Source: Pseudonocardia cypriaca
GTDB lineage: Bacteria > Actinomycetota > Actinomycetes > Mycobacteriales > Pseudonocardiaceae
Assembly (NCBI RefSeq): GCF_006717045.1
Contig: NZ_VFPH01000002.1
Span: 62,001 to 126,000, forward strand
Direction: 5' to 3'
DNA: 64,000 nt
Shown piece by piece: positions 57,088 through 64,000 of the stretch. A program made the position numbers and the translations under genes. The notes under the pieces were generated by a model. That model was given only the letters and a program-made list of their open reading frames with translations. It was not told where the DNA came from and ran no database searches. Position 1 is the stretch's first letter. Every line of letters starts with the position of its first letter.

Positions 57088-58383
57088 GTGGCGCTCACGG
57101 GACGGACCGTCCTGCTCGCCGCGCTCGGCGCGCTCGTCGTCGGGCTGCTGCTCCCCAGCGCGTGGGGGCTCGCCGCGGTCGGGGGCGCCCTGCTCGCCGG
57201 GGTGCTCGCCGACCTCGCCCTCGCCGGGAGCGTGCGCGGGCTGGTGCTCGCGCGGTCCGGTGACACGGCCGTACGTCTCGGAGGCACGGCGCGTGTCGAG
57301 CTGGTCGTGCACAACCCCGGGTCGCGGACGCTGCGCGCCGTCGTGCGCGACGCGTGGCCGCCCAGTGCCGGCGCGACCCCGGTGCGCCACCGCCTGGTCG
57401 TCCCGGCCGGGGAACGGCGCCGCCTCGCCGTGACGGTGCGGCCCACCCGCCGGGGCGACCGCCGCGCCTCCCGCGTGACGGTGCGATCGTTCGGCCCGCT
57501 CGGGCTGGCGGCCCGCCAGGGCGCGCACGAGGTCGCGTGGACGATCCGCGCCCTGCCGCCGTTCACGTCGCGCAGGCACCTGCCGTCCCGGCTGGCCCGG
57601 CTGCGGGAGCTGGACGGCCGCATCGCGGTGCTCGGGCGCGGGCAGGGCACCGAGTTCGACTCGCTGCGGGAGTACGTCATCGGCGACGACGTCCGCTCCA
57701 TCGACTGGCGAGCGACGGCCAGGGCGGCCGACGTGATGGTCCGCACCTGGCGCCCGGAGCGGGATCGGCACCTGCTCCTCGTCCTGGACACCGGGCGCAC
57801 CGCGGCCGGCCGGGTGGGCGACGCGCCGCGGCTCGACGCGGCCATGGACGCGGCGCTGCTGCTCGGTGTGCTCGCCTCCCGGGCCGGTGACCGCGTCGAC
57901 CTCCTCGCCTACGACCGCACGGTGCGCGCCGCCGTCGCCGGGGCCGGGGCGACGGAGCTGCTGCCCGCGCTCGTCGCCGCGATGGCACCCCTCGAGCCCG
58001 AGCTGGTCGAGACCGACGTGCGCGGCATGGTCTCCGCGGTGCTGGCCCGGACCGCGCGGCGGTCGCTCGTCGTGCTGTTCACCGGGCTGGACGTCGCGGC
58101 GGTCGAGGAGGGCCTGCTGCCCGGCCTGCCGTTGCTCTCCCAGCGGCACCAGGTCGTCGTGGCGGCGGTGGCCGACCCGCGGGTCGCGGAGATGGCGGCG
58201 GGCCGGGGCACGTCAGACGCGGTGTACGAGGCCGCGGCCGCGGAGCGGGCCCGCGCCGAGCGCCGGGGCGTGGCGCGGCTGCTGGACCGGCTCGGGGTGG
58301 TCGTGGTCGACGCGACCCCCGAACGGCTCGCGCCCGCCGTCGCCGACGCCTACCTGTCCCTCAAGGCGGCCGGGCGCCTGTAG
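57088..58383 (+). CDS. DUF58 domain-containing protein (vWA-like)
   Basis: The 431-residue protein has N-terminal helices (LLAALGALVVGLLLPSAWGLAAVGGALLAGVLADLALA), a middle beta domain and the DUF58 motif GTEFDSLREYVIGDDVRSIDWRATARAADVMVRTW (about 188-222), leading to a vWA-type domain with LLLVLDTGRTA. Partner of MoxR. The GTG start is 10 nt after the moxR stop. Confidence 0.92.
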   Translation: MALTGRTVLLAALGALVVGLLLPSAWGLAAVGGALLAGVLADLALAGSVRGLVLARSGDTAVRLGGTARVELVVHNPGSRTLRAVVRDAWPPSAGATPVRHRLVVPAGERRRLAVTVRPTRRGDRRASRVTVRSFGPLGLAARQGAHEVAWTIRALPPFTSRRHLPSRLARLRELDGRIAVLGRGQGTEFDSLREYVIGDDVRSIDWRATARAADVMVRTWRPERDRHLLLVLDTGRTAAGRVGDAPRLDAAMDAALLLGVLASRAGDRVDLLAYDRTVRAAVAGAGATELLPALVAAMAPLEPELVETDVRGMVSAVLARTARRSLVVLFTGLDVAAVEEGLLPGLPLLSQRHQVVVAAVADPRVAEMAAGRGTSDAVYEAAAAERARAERRGVARLLDRLGVVVVDATPERLAPAVADAYLSLKAAGRL

Positions 58384-58390
58384 GGACCGG

Positions 58391-59386
58391 TCAGCCCGCG
58401 GTCGGGGCGTGGTCGCCCGCCTCGCGGACCCGGACGTCCCCGGTCTCGCCTGCCCGTACCGCGCGCCGCCCCAGCACGGCGACGTAGGCGAGGAACGCCA
58501 GCTCCGCGAGCCCGCCGATGCCCACCCGGGCCCACGTCGGCAGCCCGGACGGGGTGACGAACGCCTCGATCACGCCGGACACGAGCAGGACGGCGGTGAG
58601 TCCGAGCGCCATCCCCACCGTCGCCCGCCCGCAGGCGGCGACGGCCTGCACCCGGGGCAGCGGACCGGGGTCGACAACCGTCCAGCCCAGCCGCAGGCCG
58701 GCGCCGGCCGCCACGAACACCGCGGTGAGCTCCAGCAGCCCGTGCGGCGTGATCAGGCCGAAGAAGAGGTCGAGCCGGCCGGCCGACGCCATCAGGCCGG
58801 CCGCGATGCCGAGGTTGAGGACGTTGGCCCACAGCACGTAGAGGACGGGCACGATGAGGATGCCCGACACGAGGCACACGGCCGCCACCCACGCGTTGTT
58901 CGTCCACACCTGCGCCGCGAACGAACCGGCGGGCGCCGACGAGTAGTACGCCTCGAAGTCCTCCTCGACCAGCCTGCGGATCTCCTCGGGCGCCGCGATC
59001 GCCCCCTGCACCTCCGGGCTGCCCGCCACCCACGTGGCGATCAGCCAGGCCACGCCGAGGCTCACCGCGGCCGCGCCCGCCGACCAGTACCTGCTGGCGT
59101 GGACGGCCGCCGGGAAGCCGACGGTGAGGAACCGGGCGGCGTCGCGCCACGCCGGGGTGTGCGTACCGGTGACCGCCGAGCGGGCGCGCGCGACCAGTGC
59201 GGAGAGCCGGCCCACCAGCGCCGGGTCCGGCGAGGAGGATCGGATCACCGACAGGTGCGTCGCCACCCGCTGGTAGAGGGCGACCAGCTCGTCCGCCTCC
59301 GGCCCGGACAGCCGGTTGCGCTTCAGCAGCAGCTCCAGCCGCTGCCATTCGCCGCGATGGGCTGCGGCATACGCGTCGACGTCCAC
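58391..59386 (-). CDS. Stage II sporulation protein M-like (SpoIIM) membrane protein
   Basis: The 331-residue protein has an N-terminal helical part (about 1-90) and five membrane helices. SpoIIM motifs are WANVLNLGIAAGLMASAGRLDLFFGLITPHGLLELTAVFVAAGAGLRLGW (about 185-235). The GTG start is 38 nt from the divergent RDD gene. Actinobacterial homologues are typically beside MoxR/DUF58/RDD genes, as here. Function outside spore formers is unclear. Confidence 0.9.
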   Translation of the reverse strand: MDVDAYAAAHRGEWQRLELLLKRNRLSGPEADELVALYQRVATHLSVIRSSSPDPALVGRLSALVARARSAVTGTHTPAWRDAARFLTVGFPAAVHASRYWSAGAAAVSLGVAWLIATWVAGSPEVQGAIAAPEEIRRLVEEDFEAYYSSAPAGSFAAQVWTNNAWVAAVCLVSGILIVPVLYVLWANVLNLGIAAGLMASAGRLDLFFGLITPHGLLELTAVFVAAGAGLRLGWTVVDPGPLPRVQAVAACGRATVGMALGLTAVLLVSGVIEAFVTPSGLPTWARVGIGGLAELAFLAYVAVLGRRAVRAGETGDVRVREAGDHAPTAG

Positions 59387-59424
59387 GCTGGTCCTCCTGG
59401 TCCCCGGACCGGCACAATATCGAG

Positions 59425-60297
59425 ATGAGCGAGATGATCACCGGGGACGCCGTCGTCCTCGAGCTGCGGCTCGCCCGGCTCGCCAGCCGGGCGGTGGCAC
59501 TCGCCATCGATCTCGCGGTGATGGTGCTGGCGTTCCTGCTGGTGCTCGGGCTGGCCGCCGTCACGGGCGCCCTATACCCCACCGACCCCGCGCTGGCCGC
59601 CGCCATCGGCCTGGTCGTCACGATCGTCGTGTTCGTCGTCTACCCGGTCACCCTCGAAACCCTGACCAGGGGCCGGTCGCTGGGGAAGATGGCGCTCGGG
59701 CTGAGGGTGGTCCGCGACGACGGCGGCCCGATCCGGTTCCGCCACGCGCTGTCCAGAGGACTCGCCGGGTTCGTCCTGGACTTCGGGGTGTTCAGCGCGT
59801 TCACCGGCGCGGTGGGGCTCATCTCCTCACTGCTCTCGGAGAAGGGCCAGCGCGTCGGGGACCGCCTCGCCGGCACCGTCGTGGTGCGGGAGCGGGTGCC
59901 CGAGGTCCGCCCTTCCGAGGTGCTGGTGCCCCCCGCGCTGGCCGCGTGGGCGGCGTCCGTCGCCCTGTCGCAGCTGCCCGACGCGCTGGCGCTGTCGGCG
60001 CGGCAGTTCCTGCACCGCACCCGCGACCTCGACCCGCAGGCCCGTGCCCAGCTCGGCATGCGGCTCGCCGGTGAGGTCGCGGCGCACGTCAGCCCACCAC
60101 CGCCCATCGGCACCCCCGCCGAGCACCTCCTCGCGGCGGTTCTCGCCGAGCGCACCCGGCGCGAAGGGGCGCGGCTGGGCGCCCACGGGTACCAGGGCGC
60201 ACCGGACCACCAGGCCGCACCGGACCGGGAGCCCCCGCAGCACGTTCCCCCACCCGCGGGTGACCCGCCGCACGACGGGTTCGACCTTCCCCGCTGA
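59425..60297 (+). CDS. RDD-family membrane protein
   Basis: The 290-residue protein has the RDD start LASRAVALAIDLAVMVLAFLLVLGLAAV (Arg, Asp), a second helix pair, TLTRGRSLGKMALGLRVVRDDGGP, and GFVLDFGVFSAFTGAVGLISSLLSEKGQRVGDRLAGTVVVRE. The C-terminus is a hydrophilic Pro/His/Asp-rich tail. Relatives may act as Na+/H+ or small-solute antiporters or anchors. Divergent from the SpoIIM gene. Confidence 0.9.
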   Translation: MSEMITGDAVVLELRLARLASRAVALAIDLAVMVLAFLLVLGLAAVTGALYPTDPALAAAIGLVVTIVVFVVYPVTLETLTRGRSLGKMALGLRVVRDDGGPIRFRHALSRGLAGFVLDFGVFSAFTGAVGLISSLLSEKGQRVGDRLAGTVVVRERVPEVRPSEVLVPPALAAWAASVALSQLPDALALSARQFLHRTRDLDPQARAQLGMRLAGEVAAHVSPPPPIGTPAEHLLAAVLAERTRREGARLGAHGYQGAPDHQAAPDREPPQHVPPPAGDPPHDGFDLPR

Positions 60298-60321
60298 CGG
60301 AGCGGCGCTCACTCCTCCGTC
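60296..60321. terminator. Hairpin between RDD and aldehyde dehydrogenase
   Basis: GACGGAG (60296-60302) pairs with CTCCGTC (60315-60321) across the convergent gene ends, including the last codons of the aldehyde dehydrogenase. Confidence 0.45.
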
Positions 60322-61679
60322 GAGATGAAGACGTTCTTCGTCTCGGTGAAGGCGCTGACCGCGTCCGGGCCGAGCTCGCGTCCCAGCCCCGACTGCTTGA
60401 AGCCGCCGAACGGCGTCCAGTACCGCACCGAGGAGTGCGAGTTGACCGAGAGGTTGCCGCTCTCCCAGGCGCGGCAGACGCGTAGCGCCCGGCCGATGTC
60501 GCGGGTCCACAGCGACCCGGACAGCCCGTACTCGGTGTCGTTCGCGAGCGCGACGGCCTCGGCCTCGTCCTCGAATGCCATGACGGCGATGACGGGACCG
60601 AAGATCTCCTCCCGCCACTGCCGCGCGTCCCGGGTGACGGGCGCGAGCACCGTCGGCGGGAACCAGTAGCCGGGGCCGCTCGGTGCGGAACCGCGGAACG
60701 CGACGGAGGCGGTGTCGTCGACGTACGAGGAGACCTTTTCCCGGTGCGCCGCGGAGATCAGCGGTCCCATCGAGGTCGACTCGTCGGCCGGGTCGCCGAC
60801 CGCATAGCCCTTCACCGCGGGTTCGAGCAGCTCCATGAACCGGTCGAGGACGCTGCGTTGGACGAGCACGCGCGACCGTGAGCAGCAGTCCTGCCCCGCG
60901 TTGTCGAACGCGGAGCCCGGAGCCGTGGCGGCGGCGCGTTCGAGGTCGGCGTCGGCGAAGACGATGTTCGCGTTCTTCCCGCCCAGCTCGAGCGTCAGCG
61001 ACTTCACCTGGTCCGCGCAGTGGCGCATGATCCGCTTGCCGACCGCGGTCGAGCCGGTGAACACGACCTTGCGCACCAGCGGGTGGGTCACCAGGTGCTC
61101 GCCCGCCTCGCCGCCCGTGCCCGGCACGACCTGCAGCACGTCCTCGGGCAGCCCGGCCTCGGCGGCCAGCTCCTGCAACCGCAGCGCGGTGAGGGGCGTG
61201 TACTCGGCAGGCTTGAGCACGACCGTGTTGCCCGCCGCCAGCGCGGGCGCGAACCCCCACGCGGCGACCGGCATCGGGAAGTTCCACGGCACGATCACCG
61301 CGACGACACCGAGCGGTTCCTGGAAGGTGATGTCCACCCCGCCGGGAACGGGGATCTGCCTGCCGGTCAGGCGCTCCGGCGCCGCGGAGTAGTAGGCGAG
61401 GACGTCGCGGACGTTGCCCGCCTCCCACCGCGCGTTGCCGATCGTGTGGCCGGAGTTGCGCACCTCCAGCCGGGCGAGGTGCTCGATGTCGGCGTCCACG
61501 GCCTCCGCGAAGCGGCGCAGGAGCCGGGCCCGCTCCCCCGGCGCGACGTCGCGCCACCGCCCGAACGCCCGGTGGGCACGCGCGACGTGCGCGTCCACCT
61601 CCTCGCGCCCGCAGAACTCGACGGTCGTCAGCACCTTCTCGTCCACGGGGCTGATGACGTCGTAACTGCTCATCGTCAT
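60309..61679 (-). CDS. NAD(P)-dependent aldehyde dehydrogenase
   Basis: The 456-residue enzyme has PWNFPMPVAAWGFAPALAAGNTVVLKPAEYTP, FTGSTAVGKRIM, the catalytic Glu motif LELGGKNANIV and the Cys motif NAGQDCCSRSRV, then EEIFGPV and PFGGFKQSGLGRELG. It oxidises an aldehyde to an acid; the NAGQDC variant resembles aminobutyraldehyde or betaine aldehyde dehydrogenases. The ATG at 61679 has GGAAGG seven nt upstream; a GTG at 61685 and an ATG at 61673 are alternatives. RidA gene upstream. Confidence 0.9.
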   Translation of the reverse strand: MTMSSYDVISPVDEKVLTTVEFCGREEVDAHVARAHRAFGRWRDVAPGERARLLRRFAEAVDADIEHLARLEVRNSGHTIGNARWEAGNVRDVLAYYSAAPERLTGRQIPVPGGVDITFQEPLGVVAVIVPWNFPMPVAAWGFAPALAAGNTVVLKPAEYTPLTALRLQELAAEAGLPEDVLQVVPGTGGEAGEHLVTHPLVRKVVFTGSTAVGKRIMRHCADQVKSLTLELGGKNANIVFADADLERAAATAPGSAFDNAGQDCCSRSRVLVQRSVLDRFMELLEPAVKGYAVGDPADESTSMGPLISAAHREKVSSYVDDTASVAFRGSAPSGPGYWFPPTVLAPVTRDARQWREEIFGPVIAVMAFEDEAEAVALANDTEYGLSGSLWTRDIGRALRVCRAWESGNLSVNSHSSVRYWTPFGGFKQSGLGRELGPDAVSAFTETKNVFISTEE

Positions 61680-61732
61680 GAGCACACCTTCCCCCGAACG
61701 CTCCCGACGCCACTGCGGGGGCCCTGCCTGCG

Positions 61733-62143
61733 TCAGTCGAGGACGGCGATCGCCTCGACCTCGACGAGCACGTCCGGCTCGAACAGGTAGTCCACGCCGA
61801 TCGCCGACAAGGGCGGCAACGGCTGCGGGATCCCGAGCTCGTCGACGACGCGCGCGATCCCCTCGACGAAGTCGTCGTACTTGTCCGGGCTCCAGTTCGT
61901 GACGAAGAACCGCAGGCGCACGACGTCGGCGAAGCTCGCTCCGGCGCCTGCGAGGCCGCGCGCGGTGCTGCGCAGCGCGTGCGCGAGCTGGCCGGCGAGG
62001 TCACCGGTCGCGACCGGGTTCCCCTCGGCGTCCCGCGCGATCTGACCGGCCACGTGCACCTGGCGAGTGCCCGTGCCGACGGAGACGTGGTGGTACGGAA
62101 CCGGCGCGAACATGCCCTCGGGGGTCAGCAACTGCACTGCCAT
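61733..62143 (-). CDS. RidA/YjgF family protein
   Basis: The 136-residue protein has the RidA pattern: HHVSVGTGTRQVHVAGQIARDAEGN, LAHALRSTARGLAGAGASFADVVRLRFFVTNWSP, and FEPDVLVEVEAIAVLD. It may hydrolyse imines formed during amine breakdown; beside an aminoaldehyde-type dehydrogenase this would be consistent (inference). It is a second RidA in this window, and is more distant from the one at 2983. Confidence 0.88.
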   Translation of the reverse strand: MAVQLLTPEGMFAPVPYHHVSVGTGTRQVHVAGQIARDAEGNPVATGDLAGQLAHALRSTARGLAGAGASFADVVRLRFFVTNWSPDKYDDFVEGIARVVDELGIPQPLPPLSAIGVDYLFEPDVLVEVEAIAVLD

Positions 62144-62165
62144 TGGTCATCCCTTCGACTCGATC

Positions 62166-62184
62166 AGGTATCCGATGTCTACCT
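62166..62184. promoter_or_regulatory. HxlR operator candidate
   Basis: AGGTA-N9-TACCT is an inverted repeat between the divergent ridA-type and HxlR genes, 35 nt before the HxlR ATG. Confidence 0.45.
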
Positions 62185-62219
62185 GGTGTCCGAAGGGAAC
62201 TTCAACGAGACTAGGTGTC

Positions 62220-62585
62220 ATGGCCGAAACCGCTCCCGCCAGCCCCCAGCTCACCGAGCACCACCGCGAGCTGCTCGACCAGGTGCTCGACAAGTGGTCG
62301 CTCCAGATCCTCGACGCACTGTGCGGGCGGCCGTTGCGCTTCAACGACCTGCGCCGGGAGATCCCCGTCGTGACGCAGAAGTCGCTCACGGCGGCACTCC
62401 GGCGCCTCGAACGCAACGGGATGGTCGAGCGCGTCGTCACGAGCACCCGACCCGTCGCCGTCGAGTACCGCATCGCCCCGCTGGGGAAGTCGCTGCAGGA
62501 CCTCATCGACGCGCTCCTGCACTGGACCGCGGAGACGCTGCCCGAGGTGGAACGAGCACGTGCCCGCTTCGACGATCAGGCGTAG
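62220..62585 (+). CDS. HxlR-family transcriptional regulator
   Basis: The 121-residue protein has the HxlR core: LLDQVLDKWSLQILDALCGRPLRFNDLRREIPVVTQKSLTAALRRLERNGMVERVV and VEYRIAPLGKSLQDLIDAL. It has a single Cys (LDALCGRP) in the first helix region. It is divergent from the RidA-aldehyde dehydrogenase pair and likely represses it. The ATG was chosen at the start of homology; the frame opens 51 codons upstream. Confidence 0.87.
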   Translation: MAETAPASPQLTEHHRELLDQVLDKWSLQILDALCGRPLRFNDLRREIPVVTQKSLTAALRRLERNGMVERVVTSTRPVAVEYRIAPLGKSLQDLIDALLHWTAETLPEVERARARFDDQA

Positions 62586-62634
62586 CGGGGTGGCCAGGCG
62601 ATGGCCCGGGCTGGTTCCGGACCGCCGCTAACGT

Positions 62635-62653
62635 CTCGGCGTCGCTCGCCGAG
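62635..62653 (+). terminator. Rho-independent terminator of the HxlR gene
   Basis: CTCGGCG-TCGCT-CGCCGAG followed by TTT lies 49 nt after the HxlR stop; a classical terminator shape, rare here for having a T run. Confidence 0.7.
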
Positions 62654-62697
62654 TTTCCCGTGGTGGTAGGCGCGACCAAATCCGCGCCCGTCTGAAC

Positions 62698-62734
62698 GGC
62701 GCCCCGCCGCTACCCCCTCCAGCGGCGGGGCGCC
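62698..62734. terminator. Strong 14-bp hairpin before the receiver gene
   Basis: GGCGCCCCGCCGCT and its exact complement flank a 9-nt loop. Outer pairs GTGGTGG (62660-62666) and CCACCAC (62736-62742) could extend the structure. It lies 54 nt before the receiver GTG and could end transcription or form a leader. Confidence 0.65.
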
Positions 62735-62788
62735 CCCACCACTGAATTCCCGTTTGTGATCCGGCCGTCGGCCCGCCATTCTGGGCAG

Positions 62789-63172
62789 GTGAGTCGGTGC
62801 ATGATCGTGGACGACTCCGAGCAGTTCCTATCGGTCGCCACCAAACACCTCATCCGCGGCGGATTGGACGTCGTGGCCACCGCGACCAACCACGGGGAGG
62901 CGTTGCAGCGGGTCGAAGAGCTGCAACCCGACATCGTGCTCGTCGACATCAACCTGGGCGCCGAGAGCGGCGTCGACCTCGCCCGCCGTCTGGTCGAACG
63001 GTTCCCGGACCTGCACTCCCGCGTCGTCCTGATCTCCAACATGGACGAGGACGACGTCGCGGACCTGATCGCGGACACCCCCGCCGCCGGCTTCCTGCCC
63101 AAGACCGTCCTCTCCGCGCAGGCCGTCGGTGATCTCGTGGATCGGAACCACGGCGGCTCTGCGCGCAACTAG
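62789..63172 (+). CDS. Single-domain receiver (CheY-like response regulator)
   Basis: This 127-residue protein is only a receiver domain: acidic pair MIVDDSEQF, phospho-acceptor Asp in IVLVDINLG (about 53), Ser in VVLISNMDEDD (about 83) and Lys in GFLPKTV (about 104). There is no output domain, so it would work by protein contacts or phosphotransfer. The GTG at 62789 gives VSRCMIVDD; an ATG at 62801 would trim four residues. No kinase gene is in the window. Confidence 0.85.
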   Translation: MSRCMIVDDSEQFLSVATKHLIRGGLDVVATATNHGEALQRVEELQPDIVLVDINLGAESGVDLARRLVERFPDLHSRVVLISNMDEDDVADLIADTPAAGFLPKTVLSAQAVGDLVDRNHGGSARN

Positions 63173-63180
63173 GACGTCGT

Positions 63181-63726
63181 TCAGCCGTGTCGTGGCCGCG
63201 GCAGCCCGGACGGACGCGCCACCGGGCCCACGTCCGACTCGCGACCGGACCGCAGCGCCGCATGCCGCTGCCCCGGACCGGGGCCCGACCGGGCCGCGAG
63301 AGCGTCGGCGACCGCACCGGTGGCGAAGCCGTAGACCGCCTTGTGCAGCAGGTCCACGAGGAGCTCCGGCCGGGGCCACGTAGGCGGTGGTGCACCCACC
63401 CCCGTGGCGTTCTCCAGGATCTGGTCGTTCGTCAGGCGCACCACGGTGAACATCGCCGAGGCCACCGGCCCGCGCAGCCCCGCCTGCGCCATCACGCTGC
63501 GCAGCACGCCGACCAGGGCGGCCTGCCCGAAATGCATCGCCAGGTTCACCGGCACCGGCTGCCGGCGGGGCCGCTCGGCCGCCCCGGTCAGCCGCTCGAG
63601 GACGCGTGCCGGAACGTGCGAGTCAGGGCGCCCGCTGAGCCGCTGCTCGACCTTCTCCCCCACCGTCATCACGATCGCACCGATGGTCCCGGACACCAGC
63701 CCTTGCCACACCGCACGCCTCCACAT
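63181..63726 (-). CDS. Hypothetical membrane-associated protein
   Basis: This 181-residue protein starts MWRRAVWQGLVSGTIGAIVMTVGEKVEQRLSGRPDSHVPARVLERL, with a helix at about 5-22. A second hydrophobic stretch is at about 60-95 (VNLAMHFGQAALVGVLRSVMAQAGLRGPVASAMFTVVR). A third stretch LLVDLLHKAVYGFATGAVADAL precedes a Pro/Arg-rich tail. The layout recalls DUF1440-type membrane proteins, without certainty. It is convergent with the receiver gene (8 nt gap). Confidence 0.55.
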   Translation of the reverse strand: MWRRAVWQGLVSGTIGAIVMTVGEKVEQRLSGRPDSHVPARVLERLTGAAERPRRQPVPVNLAMHFGQAALVGVLRSVMAQAGLRGPVASAMFTVVRLTNDQILENATGVGAPPPTWPRPELLVDLLHKAVYGFATGAVADALAARSGPGPGQRHAALRSGRESDVGPVARPSGLPRPRHG

Positions 63727-63762
63727 GCCCGCCGGTTACCCGTCCCCCTCGGATCGTCACAG

Positions 63763-63851
63763 CACGAGACGGGAGTCGAACCCGCCACCGACGGCCGGCA
63801 ACCGGCAAGTTCTGTGTCTGATCATGGTTCCGCGGGTAACTGTGCCTCGTG
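63763..63851 (-). other. tRNA-like remnant (T-arm and acceptor ends)
   Basis: On the minus strand the sequence GCGGG-TTCGACT-CCCGT folds as a perfect T arm with a seven-base T loop. It is followed at once by CTCGTG, which pairs with CACGAG 89 nt upstream, as acceptor ends would. GCCGG-TTG-CCGGC sits where a class II variable arm would be. No convincing D or anticodon arm exists and no CCA, so it is not a working tRNA. It may be a decayed tRNA gene or the attachment-site scar of an integrated element. Confidence 0.35.
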
Positions 63852-63887
63852 GAACCGTTCTTCACGCTGCGCCGGCTCCGTCGGTGA
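63849..63887 (+). other. Twelve-codon upstream ORF before the last gene
   Basis: GTG to TGA encodes VEPFFTLRRLRR, and its stop overlaps the GTG of the partial gene by four bases. It overlaps the tRNA-like remnant on the other strand. Translation is unproven. Confidence 0.25.
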
Positions 63888-64000
63888 CCGCGAACACCGA
63901 TCCCGTGATGGCCGTCATCCGGCTCGAAGTCCCGGACGACGCCGACCCGCACGTCCTCGAGGCCGTGCTCACCCGGGCGATCTGCGGTGCCGCCAAGCTG
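63884..64000 (+). CDS. Unidentified gene, 5' end only
   Basis: Thirty-nine codons are in the window, from the GTG at 63884 (VTANTDPVMAVIRLEVPDD) or the ATG at 63908. The frame stays open to the edge and the text DADPHVLEAVLTRAICGAAKL looks like a genuine helix. Too short to assign. The GTG overlaps the stop of a short upstream ORF. Confidence 0.45.
   Translation, partial: MTANTDPVMAVIRLEVPDDADPHVLEAVLTRAICGAAKL

Noticed and set aside
63763..63851. Functional class II tRNA gene
   Set aside because: T arm and acceptor pairing are present, but no D arm or anticodon stem-loop can be drawn, and the first acceptor pair is a mismatch.

Overview
The window is high-GC actinobacterial DNA. Signs are heavy GTG start use, tightly overlapping ATGA/GTGA gene junctions, several genes whose -10 box lies 6-7 nt before the start codon (apparently leaderless), a DevR/DosR-type regulator with Acg-type nitroreductase, a MoxR/DUF58/DUF4129 operon, SpoIIM and DUF6319-like proteins. 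The gene set fits a mycelial member of the Pseudonocardiales (Pseudonocardia-like); that is inference, since no rRNA or other marker gene is present.

Layout. (1) 1-3381: an aromatic/CoA catabolic locus. The 5' end of an FAD monooxygenase is divergent from an operon of acyl-CoA dehydrogenase, enoyl-CoA hydratase, SDR and RidA. It resembles the 2-aminobenzoyl-CoA / salicylyl-CoA type pathways. (2) 3382-4090: a 709-nt gene-free stretch packed with palindromes. (3) 4091-9371: PaaX-type regulator, DUF4185 protein, a DosR-like hypoxia/redox module (PNPOx-fold protein, DevR-like regulator, Acg-like nitroreductase, with candidate DevR boxes), then an NAD(P)-binding reductase divergent from its likely HxlR regulator. 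(4) 9495-18858: stand-alone TPR protein, aldo/keto reductase, AraC regulator, then a SagB-type dehydrogenase and cytochrome P450 translationally coupled and preceded by a 30-residue peptide gene with a strong RBS (candidate peptide-modifying cluster); DUF6081-like, DUF4230, and an ECF sigma/putative anti-sigma pair. (5) 18904-21348: katG preceded by a decayed furA. (6) 21488-26520: a minus-strand catabolic operon (HpcH/HpaI aldolase, bicupin, MFS carrier, amidohydrolase-like protein, IclR regulator). (7) 26716-30789: a 1357-aa trypsin-nSTAND1-TM-propeller protein, the best candidate for a conflict/defence system. (8) 30829-34976: SDR plus beta-keto-acid cleavage enzyme (BKACE), whose operator resembles the one of region 6, then a split chrB and chrA chromate operon. 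(9) 35080-48847: assorted metabolism: GNAT, SfnG-type monooxygenase, DUF4386 protein, WYL regulator/DinB/VOC, a small secreted protein, a Baeyer-Villiger monooxygenase-esterase pair, an AT-hook protein, gamma-carbonic-anhydrase-like protein, TerC, a methyltransferase, an AraC regulator and PhyH dioxygenase. (10) 48956-60297: an envelope-type block: arrestin-like protein, LemA, M48 protease, DUF4870, a GYPQ-rich membrane protein, DUF4129, DUF4350, MoxR, DUF58, SpoIIM and RDD. (11) 60309-64000: aldehyde dehydrogenase, RidA and HxlR; a single-domain receiver; a small membrane protein; a tRNA-like remnant; and the start of an unidentified gene.

Most likely novelty: the peptide + SagB + P450 cluster (12592-15440), the protease-nSTAND1-propeller protein, the palindrome-rich stretches at 3382-4090 and 37335-37408, and the furA decay upstream of katG. 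All functional calls rest on reading motifs by eye; no database search was possible.
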